Shown in pieces: positions 33,759 through 40,304 of a stretch of DNA of 40,304 nt (positions are counted from its first letter, which is position 1; the number at the start of each line of letters is the position of its first letter). Position numbers and translations under genes: made by a program. The DNA lies in NCBI RefSeq assembly GCF_013001275.1, contig NZ_JABDMV010000052.1:1-40304 (forward strand), in the 5' to 3' direction. The DNA comes from Flaviramulus sp. Lineage in GTDB: Bacteria; Bacteroidota; Bacteroidia; Flavobacteriales; Flavobacteriaceae. The notes beneath the pieces are model-generated. The model was not told the origin of the DNA, did no database searches, and saw nothing but the letters and a program-made list of their open reading frames with translations.

Positions 33759-34925
33759 ATGAATTTTAATTTTCTGTCCCCAGTTTCAGATTTAGTTCTA
33801 GCTCATAACGAATTGCTTTCACCACAGGCATTAGGCAAAAAGCTTAAAATTCACTCTACCCAAAATGGAATACCAGAATTGGATGATATTGATATTGTAA
33901 TAATCGGCGTTTTAGAAAATAGAAATGCCGTTGATTATATAGGAGAGGAGTTTGAATTAGATGAAATCAGGAAATCATTATACGGACTTTTTCCAGGGAG
34001 TTGGAATACTAATGTTGCCGATTTGGGCGATATTAATAAAGGGGAAAGTGTAGAAGATACCTATTTTGCTTTAAAAGAAGCTATTAATATTTTAGTTAAA
34101 AAAAATATTATCCCTATTATATTAGGAGGATCTCAAGATCTTACATACGCAAACTATCGAGCTTATGACGGATTAATACCTATGGTTAACATAGTAAATA
34201 TTGATGCGAAATTTAATTTGGGTGATTCAACAAAACCAATAAAGAATAATAGTTTTGTTGGTAAAATTATTTTAGATCAGCCTTACAACTTATTTAATTA
34301 CGCAACCATAGGGTATCAAACGTATTTTAATTCACAAGAAGAAATTGATTTAATGGATAGCTTATATTTTGAATCTTATAGGCTAGGTCAGGTATCTAAA
34401 GATATTACAATCGTGGAACCTGTAATGCGAGATGCTAATATTGTAAGCATCGACTTAACTTCAGTTAGAGGGGCAGAAGTAAGTTTAAATCAAAAATACT
34501 CGCCAAATGGCTTAGATGGCAAAGAAATTTGTGCCATAGCTCGTTATGCGGGTATAAGTAATAAGGTAAGCTCGTTTGGGATTTATGAATATAAGCCTTC
34601 AAAAGATGATGAGATTACATCTATGTTGGTATCGCAAATGATTTGGTATTTTATTGAAGGGGTAAATTTTAGAATAAAAGACAATGATTTTTCAGATGAT
34701 AGCAATTATCAGAAGTTTATAACCTTAGTAGAATCAGAAGAATTAGTTTTTTATAAAAGTAATAAAACAGGAAGATGGTGGATTGAAATTCCTTTTTTAT
34801 CAGAAATTAATAATAAATTAAAAAGACATACGTTATTACCATGCATGCATCAAGATTACTTAGATGCCTGCAATAATAAGGTGCCAGACCGTTGGTATAA
34901 AGCGTTTCAAAGAAATTGCGTTTAA
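33759..34925 (+). CDS. Arginase/formiminoglutamase-fold protein without metal ligands
   Basis: This 388-residue protein has the ureohydrolase fold as judged by IILGGSQDLTYANYRA (about 120-135), IVNIDAKFNLG (about 145-155) and NIVSIDLTSVRG (about 227-238). In active members these read GGxHS, DAHxD and SxDxDxxD. Here the His is Gln126, DAHxD has become DAKFN (His to Lys, Asp to Asn) and the second Asp of the third motif is Thr233. A binuclear manganese site therefore cannot form in the usual way, and the protein is likely a pseudoenzyme. It lies between topA and gldK on the same strand as the type IX secretion genes, which suggests a structural or regulatory role connected to them (inference). 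Confidence 0.85.
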   Translation: MNFNFLSPVSDLVLAHNELLSPQALGKKLKIHSTQNGIPELDDIDIVIIGVLENRNAVDYIGEEFELDEIRKSLYGLFPGSWNTNVADLGDINKGESVEDTYFALKEAINILVKKNIIPIILGGSQDLTYANYRAYDGLIPMVNIVNIDAKFNLGDSTKPIKNNSFVGKIILDQPYNLFNYATIGYQTYFNSQEEIDLMDSLYFESYRLGQVSKDITIVEPVMRDANIVSIDLTSVRGAEVSLNQKYSPNGLDGKEICAIARYAGISNKVSSFGIYEYKPSKDDEITSMLVSQMIWYFIEGVNFRIKDNDFSDDSNYQKFITLVESEELVFYKSNKTGRWWIEIPFLSEINNKLKRHTLLPCMHQDYLDACNNKVPDRWYKAFQRNCV

Positions 34926-34949
34926 TCGGTACAATTTAGTTAAACTACT

Positions 34950-34988
34950 CATTTCATCGGTAAAATGTAATTTTTTTACGATGAAATG
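34950..34988 (+). repeat. CATTTCATCGGT copy 2 inside a hairpin
   Basis: The second exact copy (34950-34961) forms a stem with an inverted copy (TTTACGATGAAATG, 34975-34988), leaving a single bulged G and a 10-base loop. It sits 24 bases after the arginase-like stop and about 45 bases before the gldK promoter, so it can act as a weak terminator or as an operator. There is no T run right after the stem. Confidence 0.55.
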
Positions 34989-35008
34989 TAAATTAATTAG
35001 ATAAAAAG

Positions 35009-35039
35009 TTGTTTTTTAAATAATATATAAATATGTTTA
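35009..35039 (+). promoter_or_regulatory. Promoter of the gldKLMN operon
   Basis: TTG (35009-35011), a 20-base spacer and TATGTTTA (35032-35039, one mismatch to TAnnTTTG) are placed 43 bases before the preferred gldK ATG. The four gld genes follow without an obvious terminator between them. Confidence 0.5.
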
Positions 35040-35082
35040 CGCTCTCAAAATGAAGCTTAAAATAATTAACCTCGAGTTTTCT

Positions 35083-36450
35083 ATGGATATTAAGAAGTTT
35101 ATATTATTAACCTCAGTATTAGCAATACTAGCTAGTTGTGGCTCTAAAGATAGAGGCGAACTAGTAGGTGTTCAAGGAAAAAAATGGCATCCGGAAAAGC
35201 CATATGGTATGGAACTCATTCCTGGCGGTGCGTTTATTATGGGTAAAGCAGATGATGATTTGGCTGGTGTGCATGATGCGCCATCTAAAACAGTTACTGT
35301 TAGAGCCTTTTATATGGATGCTACCGAAATAACAAATAGTGAGTATCGCCAATTTGTTAATTGGGTACGAGATTCCATAGTAAGAATGAAATTAGCTGTT
35401 TTAGCTGATGAAGTTGGAAAAATCCCTGAAGATGGAGGTATTGGTGAGTTTGCATTTAAAGATGCCGATACAGCTAATATGTCTGTTTACGAAAAATATA
35501 TGTTTGAAAACTACACTGGATTAGGCCCAACAGGTTATGAAGGTAGAAAATTAAATAAAGATATTGATTTAGTATTTGATACTTCAGAATATCCGGATGA
35601 ATATTATACTGAAGTAATGGATACGATGTATTTACCTTTAGAAGAATCATATAATGGACAACGTACTTGGGATGTTAAAAAGTTTAAGTTCCAATACAGT
35701 CACATGGATATCCAAGAAGCAGCTAAGAAACGAGGAATTAGTCGTAAAGATGTTATTGTAAAAGAAGAAATAGAAGTATATCCAGACACAACAGTATGGA
35801 TTAGAGATTTCGCATATTCTTATAATGAACCTATGCATAACGATTATTTTTGGCATGATGCATATAGCGAGTACCCAGTTGTTGGAATAACTTGGGCACA
35901 AGCCAAAGCTTTTTGTGAATGGAGAACTATTAATAAAAACTCTTACCAAAAATCTAAAAAAGGTGCACAAATGGTGAATACTTTCAGATTGCCTTCAGAA
36001 GCAGAATGGGAGTATGCCGCAAGAGGCGGATTGCAAGCGGCAACCTATCCATGGGGTGGACCTTATACAAAAAGTGATAGAGGTTGTTTTATGGCAAACT
36101 TTAAACCAGTACGTGGAGATTATGCAGCAGATCAAGCATTATATACTGTAGAAGCAAAATCGTATGAACCTAATGACTTTAACTTATACAACATGGCGGG
36201 TAATGTATCCGAATGGGTGAATGCATCTTATGATCCTTCGTCTTATCAGTATACATCAACTATTAACCCAAGTGTTAACGATAATAATAATCAGCGTAAA
36301 ATTGTAAGAGGTGGTTCATGGAAAGATGTTGCCTACTTTTTACAAGTAAGTTCAAGAGATTACGAATATGCAGATTCAGCAAGAAGTTATATAGGTTTCA
36401 GAACCGTACAGGATTACATGGGGACACAAGTAACTAGTAACGGGAAATAA
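35083..36450 (+). CDS. gldK: Type IX secretion lipoprotein GldK
   Basis: This outer-membrane lipoprotein forms, with GldN, the periplasmic ring of the type IX secretion system used for protein export and gliding. The start at 35083 (MDIKKFILL) gives a clean signal with lipobox LASC (Cys19); an upstream ATG at 35050 adds 11 residues before it. The mature part begins GSKDRGELVGVQGKKWHPEK and is a formylglycine-generating-enzyme-like fold (AFYMDATEITNSEYRQF, FRLPSEAEWEYAARGG, VRGGSWKD, YIGFR). It heads gldK-L-M-N and has 455 residues, normal for the family. Confidence 0.97.
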   Translation: MDIKKFILLTSVLAILASCGSKDRGELVGVQGKKWHPEKPYGMELIPGGAFIMGKADDDLAGVHDAPSKTVTVRAFYMDATEITNSEYRQFVNWVRDSIVRMKLAVLADEVGKIPEDGGIGEFAFKDADTANMSVYEKYMFENYTGLGPTGYEGRKLNKDIDLVFDTSEYPDEYYTEVMDTMYLPLEESYNGQRTWDVKKFKFQYSHMDIQEAAKKRGISRKDVIVKEEIEVYPDTTVWIRDFAYSYNEPMHNDYFWHDAYSEYPVVGITWAQAKAFCEWRTINKNSYQKSKKGAQMVNTFRLPSEAEWEYAARGGLQAATYPWGGPYTKSDRGCFMANFKPVRGDYAADQALYTVEAKSYEPNDFNLYNMAGNVSEWVNASYDPSSYQYTSTINPSVNDNNNQRKIVRGGSWKDVAYFLQVSSRDYEYADSARSYIGFRTVQDYMGTQVTSNGK

Positions 36451-36495
36451 TATTAATGTATAATCAACTCAAATCAATAATAATAACTATTAATT

Positions 36496-36521
36496 AACCT
36501 ACTTAAGTACAACCTACTTAA
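36496..36521 (+). repeat. AACCTACTTAA tandem repeat before gldL
   Basis: AACCTACTTAA occurs at 36496-36506 and 36511-36521, a 15-base period, and TACTTAAGTA (36500-36509) is a perfect palindrome. The block ends 18 bases before the gldL ATG, within the 89-base gldK-gldL gap. It may affect translation or be a binding site; function unknown. Confidence 0.45.
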
Positions 36522-36539
36522 AATTTAAAATCGAAAATT

Positions 36540-37181
36540 ATGGCAAAGTCAAAAGCAAACAAGAAATTCATGAATATGGCTTACGGATTAGGAGCAGCAA
36601 TTGTAATTGTTGGTGCACTATTCAAAATTATTCACTTTGAAATTGGACCTTTAACAGGTAATGTAATGTTAACTTTAGGTCTTGTAACCGAAGCAATTAT
36701 ATTCGCGTTATCAGCATTTGAACCTGTAGATGATGAATTAGATTGGTCTTTAGTATATCCAGAATTGGCTGGAGCCCAAAGCTCAGGTAAAACTGGAAAA
36801 GAAAGTGCAGAAGGATTATTATCTAAAAAATTAGATAGCTTATTAAAAGAAGCGAAAATTGATGGTGAACTAATCTCTAGTTTAGGAGAAAGTATCAGAG
36901 GATTTGAAGGCGCTGCTAAAAACATGGCTTCAACTGTTGATTCTGTAGAAGCAAGCAAAAAATATGGTGAAGAACTTACATTGGCTGCTGCACAAATGGA
37001 ATCTTTAAATAGCTTATACAAAGTACAATTAGAAAGTATAAATAAGCAAGCTACAGTTAATGAAGAATCATTAGAGAACGCTGGTAAATTAAAAGAGCAA
37101 ATGCAATCTTTAGCATCTAACTTATCATCATTAAATGGTGTATACGGTGGCATGTTATCTGCAATGAATAAAAATAATTAG
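36540..37181 (+). CDS. gldL: Gliding motility/T9SS inner-membrane motor protein GldL
   Basis: With GldM this protein forms the proton-driven motor of the type IX system. Two N-terminal membrane helices (about 11-30 and 38-58) include the sequence IIHFEIGPLTGNVMLTLGLVTE, in which the buried Glu of the helix is characteristic (family knowledge). The rest (about 70-213) is cytoplasmic, helical and rich in Ala, Ser, Glu and Lys, with coiled-coil character (YKVQLESINKQATVNEESLE). The length of 213 residues is usual. It lies 89 bases after gldK. Confidence 0.96.
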   Translation: MAKSKANKKFMNMAYGLGAAIVIVGALFKIIHFEIGPLTGNVMLTLGLVTEAIIFALSAFEPVDDELDWSLVYPELAGAQSSGKTGKESAEGLLSKKLDSLLKEAKIDGELISSLGESIRGFEGAAKNMASTVDSVEASKKYGEELTLAAAQMESLNSLYKVQLESINKQATVNEESLENAGKLKEQMQSLASNLSSLNGVYGGMLSAMNKNN

Positions 37182-37234
37182 GAGAGTTGTTAATCCCCAA
37201 ATAAAATTAATTAACCAAAAAAACCTAATTAAAC

Positions 37235-38797
37235 ATGGCAGGAGGAAATTTATCACCAAGACAGAAAATGATTAATCTGATGTATTTAATATTTATAGCG
37301 ATGCTAGCTTTAAATATGTCGAAAGAAGTGCTTTCAGCCTTCGGATTAATGAACGAAAAGCTTACCGAATCGAATGAAGCCACTACATTACGTAACGAGA
37401 CTTTTATGGCGAATTTGGAACAAAAAGCTTCAGATCAACCTGAAAAATACATACCATTAAAATCTAAAGCCGATCAAATAGATAAATTGGCTACAAAATT
37501 TGATGATTATTTAGAAGATCTTAAAAGTAAAATGACCGCTAAACTTGATGATCCTACGGATTATGAAATTATGGATAAAGGTGATTACCTTGATGAAAAT
37601 TTCTTTAAAGGCGACAAGTTAAAAGAGGGAGGTAAGGAGTTTTTAGCCCATATTGCAGCTTATAGAGAAGGTGTATCTAAGATATTAGCTGATGAAAAAG
37701 GTATGGAAACAGTTATAAAAGATGTACAAAAGAAATTTAGTACGGATGATGTACCAAATAGAGATGGTATAAAAGTTAGCTGGATTGATTACCACTACAA
37801 AGGATTTCCATTAGTAGCATCTTTAACAAAAATGACACAACTGCAGGCTGATATTAAAACTACAGAATCTGAAGTATTATCAACTATGTTAGCAGGAACA
37901 CTTTCTAGTGAAGTGTCTATGACCAATTATACAACCTTAATGGAAACGTCTAAATCTGCTTATTTTAATGGTGAGCAATTTGATGGTCAAATTGTATTAG
38001 GACGTAAAGATGCATCAACAAAACCTAGTAGAGTTGAATTAACGTTAGATGGTAGAAAACTATCAGAAAAACAATATTCAATAGAAGATGGTAAAGTAAA
38101 ATTAAAAATTGGCGCTGGTGGCGTTGGAGAGCATAAAATTGAAGGAAATTTATTTTTCTTGGAAGATGGAGTTGAGACTCCAGTTCCAGTAAAATCTTCA
38201 TTTGCTACGGTTGCTAAACCGAATGCTGCAACAATATCTGCAGATAAAATGAATGTGGTATACCGCGGTGTTAAAAACCCAATGACTATTTCATTCGCGG
38301 GTGTTCCAGATAATAAAGTATCAGCTAGTGCCCAAGGTTTAACTAGAAGTTCTGGAAGTAGCTACGTAATGGATGCTACGCGAGTTAAAGGTAGAGAAGT
38401 AACTATAAATGTAACGGCTACATTACCTGATGGAAAAAAAGTTAGTGATAATGCTAAATTTAGAATTAAAGATTTACCAAAACCAACTGGGACAATAAGA
38501 GGAGAAGACGGTGCGATTAAAATGCAACGTAACGCTCTTGAAATTTCTACGATTGGTGCTAAATTTGATGATTTCGATTTTGAATTACCATTACGAGTTA
38601 CTGGATTTAAATTTAAAGTTCCAGGACAACCAACAATTAACGTGAGTGGAAATAAATTAGACAGCAGAGCAAAAGGCGCATTACGTAAGGCGAAACGTGG
38701 ATCTGGTGTTCAAATATTTGACATCGAAGCTAAGGCTGGTGGTGTTAGTGTAATACTTAAAAAAGTATCTCCGGTTTTTGTTGAATTAACAAACTAA
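37235..38797 (+). CDS. gldM: Gliding motility/T9SS motor protein GldM
   Basis: This 520-residue protein partners GldL in the inner membrane and spans the periplasm to reach the GldK-GldN ring. A short N-terminus (MAGGNLSPRQKMINL) precedes one membrane helix (about 14-32, LMYLIFIAMLALNMSKEVL), then an alpha-helical first periplasmic domain (to about 220) and several beta-domains. The C-terminal part with ISADKMNVVYRGVKNPMTI and RGEDGAIKM is characteristic of the family. It is 53 bases after gldL, and 59 bases before gldN. Confidence 0.97.
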   Translation: MAGGNLSPRQKMINLMYLIFIAMLALNMSKEVLSAFGLMNEKLTESNEATTLRNETFMANLEQKASDQPEKYIPLKSKADQIDKLATKFDDYLEDLKSKMTAKLDDPTDYEIMDKGDYLDENFFKGDKLKEGGKEFLAHIAAYREGVSKILADEKGMETVIKDVQKKFSTDDVPNRDGIKVSWIDYHYKGFPLVASLTKMTQLQADIKTTESEVLSTMLAGTLSSEVSMTNYTTLMETSKSAYFNGEQFDGQIVLGRKDASTKPSRVELTLDGRKLSEKQYSIEDGKVKLKIGAGGVGEHKIEGNLFFLEDGVETPVPVKSSFATVAKPNAATISADKMNVVYRGVKNPMTISFAGVPDNKVSASAQGLTRSSGSSYVMDATRVKGREVTINVTATLPDGKKVSDNAKFRIKDLPKPTGTIRGEDGAIKMQRNALEISTIGAKFDDFDFELPLRVTGFKFKVPGQPTINVSGNKLDSRAKGALRKAKRGSGVQIFDIEAKAGGVSVILKKVSPVFVELTN

Positions 38798-38856
38798 AAC
38801 TATTAGTTGTAACGTTAAGTTATAATGAAAGTATATAATGTAAAAATAAGATTAAG

Positions 38857-39747
38857 ATGAATTTAAAGACTTTTTTATTAACCGTTGTAACTGTTTTTAC
38901 AGCTTCAAGTATATTCGCGCAAGCAAATGTATTAAACGCTAAAAGCCCTGAGGAAATAGGGGTTAGAACAGAAACACAAAAGGCAGTTGACAATGATAAA
39001 CCATTAGAATATGGTTATGTTGACGATAGAGATATCTTGTTTTCTAAAATGGTTTGGGAAAAAATAGTTCTAGACGAACGTGCAAATTTCCCGCTATATT
39101 ATCCTATAGATACTAATAATATTGGTAAAGACAGACGCTCTTTATATGATGTACTTATGAAAAGTATCAAGGATGGAAAAATAGAAAACATTTATGACGA
39201 TTCTTATTTTACAACAAAGCGAACGTTAAAAGACATTGAAGCAGCATTAACTATGGTTGACACTACCGAATTGGGTATTGAACAATTAAATGCAGGTGAA
39301 GAGTTATCTCGTGAGTATATTAACAGAAGAGATATTACCGCTGCAGATATAAAACAATACCATATTAAAGGACTTTGGTATTTTGATAAGCGACAAGCTG
39401 AAATGAAATACAGACTTCTTGGTATTGCTCCTGTTGCACCAGATGTAAACTTTATTGATGAAGATCAACCAGATTTGGTGCCATTGTTTTGGGTGTTTTT
39501 CCCAGATGCTAGAGAGGTTTTACATGAAGCTAAATCATTCAATAATGAAAATAGTACGATGCCATTTTCATTCGATCATGTTCTTAACGCCCGTCGTTTT
39601 CATGGCTATATTTTCAAAGAAGAAAATGTTCAAGGAGACAGAGCAGTTAGTGAATATGTATCCCAAAATGCTTTGATGCAGTTACTGGAATCTGAAAGGA
39701 TAAAAGATAAAATTAGAGATTTTGAACTTGATATGTGGACATATTAG
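38857..39747 (+). CDS. gldN: Type IX secretion periplasmic protein GldN
   Basis: This 296-residue periplasmic partner of GldK has a signal peptide ending SIFAQ (about 1-22). The mature part contains YGYVDDRDILFSKMVWEKI, NFPLYYPIDT and LVPLFWVFFPDAREVLHEA, all conserved in GldN/PorN. It completes the gldKLMN set, and a hairpin terminator follows its stop. Nothing is missing or truncated. Confidence 0.96.
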   Translation: MNLKTFLLTVVTVFTASSIFAQANVLNAKSPEEIGVRTETQKAVDNDKPLEYGYVDDRDILFSKMVWEKIVLDERANFPLYYPIDTNNIGKDRRSLYDVLMKSIKDGKIENIYDDSYFTTKRTLKDIEAALTMVDTTELGIEQLNAGEELSREYINRRDITAADIKQYHIKGLWYFDKRQAEMKYRLLGIAPVAPDVNFIDEDQPDLVPLFWVFFPDAREVLHEAKSFNNENSTMPFSFDHVLNARRFHGYIFKEENVQGDRAVSEYVSQNALMQLLESERIKDKIRDFELDMWTY

Positions 39748-39770
39748 TTTCAAGATTAATTAAATAGTTT

Positions 39771-39797
39771 AAACGTTCACTTTTAAAGTGGGCGTTT
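39771..39797 (+). terminator. Terminator after gldN
   Basis: AAACGTTCAC (39771-39780) pairs with GTGGGCGTTT (39788-39797) through eight Watson-Crick and two G-T pairs, with a 7-base loop and a T run after the stem (39795-39800). It ends the gld operon 23 bases past the stop. Confidence 0.8.
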
Positions 39798-39835
39798 TTT
39801 GTTTTATATAGCAGAGCAAAAATTCATTTTCTAAC

Positions 39836-39843
39836 TATCTTCG
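39836..39843 (+). promoter_or_regulatory. -7 box of the FAD oxidoreductase gene
   Basis: TATCTTCG (one mismatch to TAnnTTTG) is followed by CA and lies 7 bases before the ATG at 39851. A clear -33 element was not seen, and the very short distance would leave almost no leader. Confidence 0.35.
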
Positions 39844-39850
39844 CAAAATC

Positions 39851-40304
39851 ATGGAGGTGGATTATTTAGTTATTGGTATTGGTATTGCAGGAATTAGCTT
39901 TTGCGAACAGCTAAAGGATAACAATAAGTCTTTTGTTGTTTTTGATAATGCTTCACAACAGTCTTCGAGGGTTGCTGGTGGTTTGTATAACCCCGTTGTT
40001 TTAAAACGGTTTACTTCAGTTTGGAAAAGTAAGGAACAATTAAAAATAGCATTGACGCTCTATGAAAAACTAGAAAAACAGCTAAGAATTAAATTAGATT
40101 ATAAAATTCCGGTTTATAGAAAATTTGCTTCTTTAGAAGAACAAAATAATTGGTTTTCTGCCTCTGATAAACCATTACTCTCAGATTATCTATCAACTAC
40201 AATCATCAAAAACGATAACCAATCGATAGATGCTCCATTTGGGTTCGGTGAAGTATTCGAAACCGGACGCGTAGATGTAAGTAAAATGATAGAAGCTTAT
40301 ATAG
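39851..40304 (+). CDS. FAD-dependent oxidoreductase (DadA/GlyOx-like), N-terminal part
   Basis: The reading frame starts at ATG 39851 and runs through the right edge, giving 151 residues. It begins MEVDYLVIGIGIAGISFCEQL, a Rossmann dinucleotide fold with the GxGxxG loop for FAD, then VVFDNAS and SSRVAGGLYNPVVLKR, as in D-amino-acid or glycine oxidase-like proteins of the DAO family. The substrate cannot be judged from this part. It has its own promoter-like box after the gldN terminator, so it is probably not part of the secretion operon, although it is a frequent neighbour of gldN in related bacteria (recollection, not checked). Confidence 0.85.
   Translation, partial: MEVDYLVIGIGIAGISFCEQLKDNNKSFVVFDNASQQSSRVAGGLYNPVVLKRFTSVWKSKEQLKIALTLYEKLEKQLRIKLDYKIPVYRKFASLEEQNNWFSASDKPLLSDYLSTTIIKNDNQSIDAPFGFGEVFETGRVDVSKMIEAYI

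Noticed and set aside
36632-37153. 173-codon minus-strand frame opposite gldL
   Set aside because: It lies entirely antisense to a well-supported conserved gene and its translation is low complexity.

Overview
The window is chromosomal DNA from a marine or environmental member of the Flavobacteriaceae (phylum Bacteroidota). The evidence is a complete gldK-gldL-gldM-gldN set (type IX secretion and gliding), an exosortase F pair, LptE, strongly AT-rich DNA, no Shine-Dalgarno sequences, and several copies of the Bacteroidota promoter pattern (TTTG or TTG, about 17-23 bases, then TAnnTTTG). No rRNA, tRNA, CRISPR array or insertion sequence was recognised.

Layout. (1) 1-1468, minus strand: the first codons of a type I restriction-modification methylase (hsdM), an upstream non-coding stretch with imperfect palindromes, and a tyrosine recombinase. 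(2) 1521-7776, minus: a cell-elongation operon mreB-mreC-mreD-mrdA(PBP2)-rodA that ends with an unusual lipoprotein peptide deformylase. (3) 7934-10065, minus: purH and a GAF-domain methionine sulfoxide reductase-like gene. (4) 10135-11107, plus: exosortase F and its partner. (5) 11165-14236, plus: a probable metal (copper-type) locus of a HYC_CC_PP small protein, a TonB-dependent receptor and an exported HMA-domain protein, followed by a GIY-YIG-like gene. (6) 14768-23012: two convergent operons that together encode two esterases, an M17 aminopeptidase, three different ATP-grasp ligases, a glutamate-cysteine-ligase-type (YbdK) ligase and a class I glutamine amidotransferase. This is the best candidate here for an undescribed system. 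(7) 23245-25219, minus: groES-groEL. (8) 25368-29951, minus: miaB, a sigma-54 activator, lptE, a frameshifted gene and secG, with a clear promoter at one end and a perfect-hairpin terminator at the other. (9) 30175-33588, plus: a polytopic membrane protein and topA. (10) 33759-39747, plus: an arginase-fold protein that has lost its metal ligands, then gldK-L-M-N. (11) 39851 to the edge: the start of an FAD-dependent oxidoreductase.

How the genes fit together. Region 2 builds the elongation machinery (MreBCD scaffold, SEDS polymerase RodA, transpeptidase PBP2). Regions 8 and 10 supply envelope biogenesis and protein export (LptE, SecG, T9SS). Region 6 looks like a small-molecule or peptide amide-bond pathway: four ATP-dependent ligases plus an ammonia donor to build, and hydrolases to trim or release. 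Its product cannot be read from sequence. Several genes (integrase, xrtF, second esterase) can only start at TTG, and the HYC_CC_PP gene probably starts at GTG, so starts given here were chosen from in-frame stops, promoter position and family N-termini.
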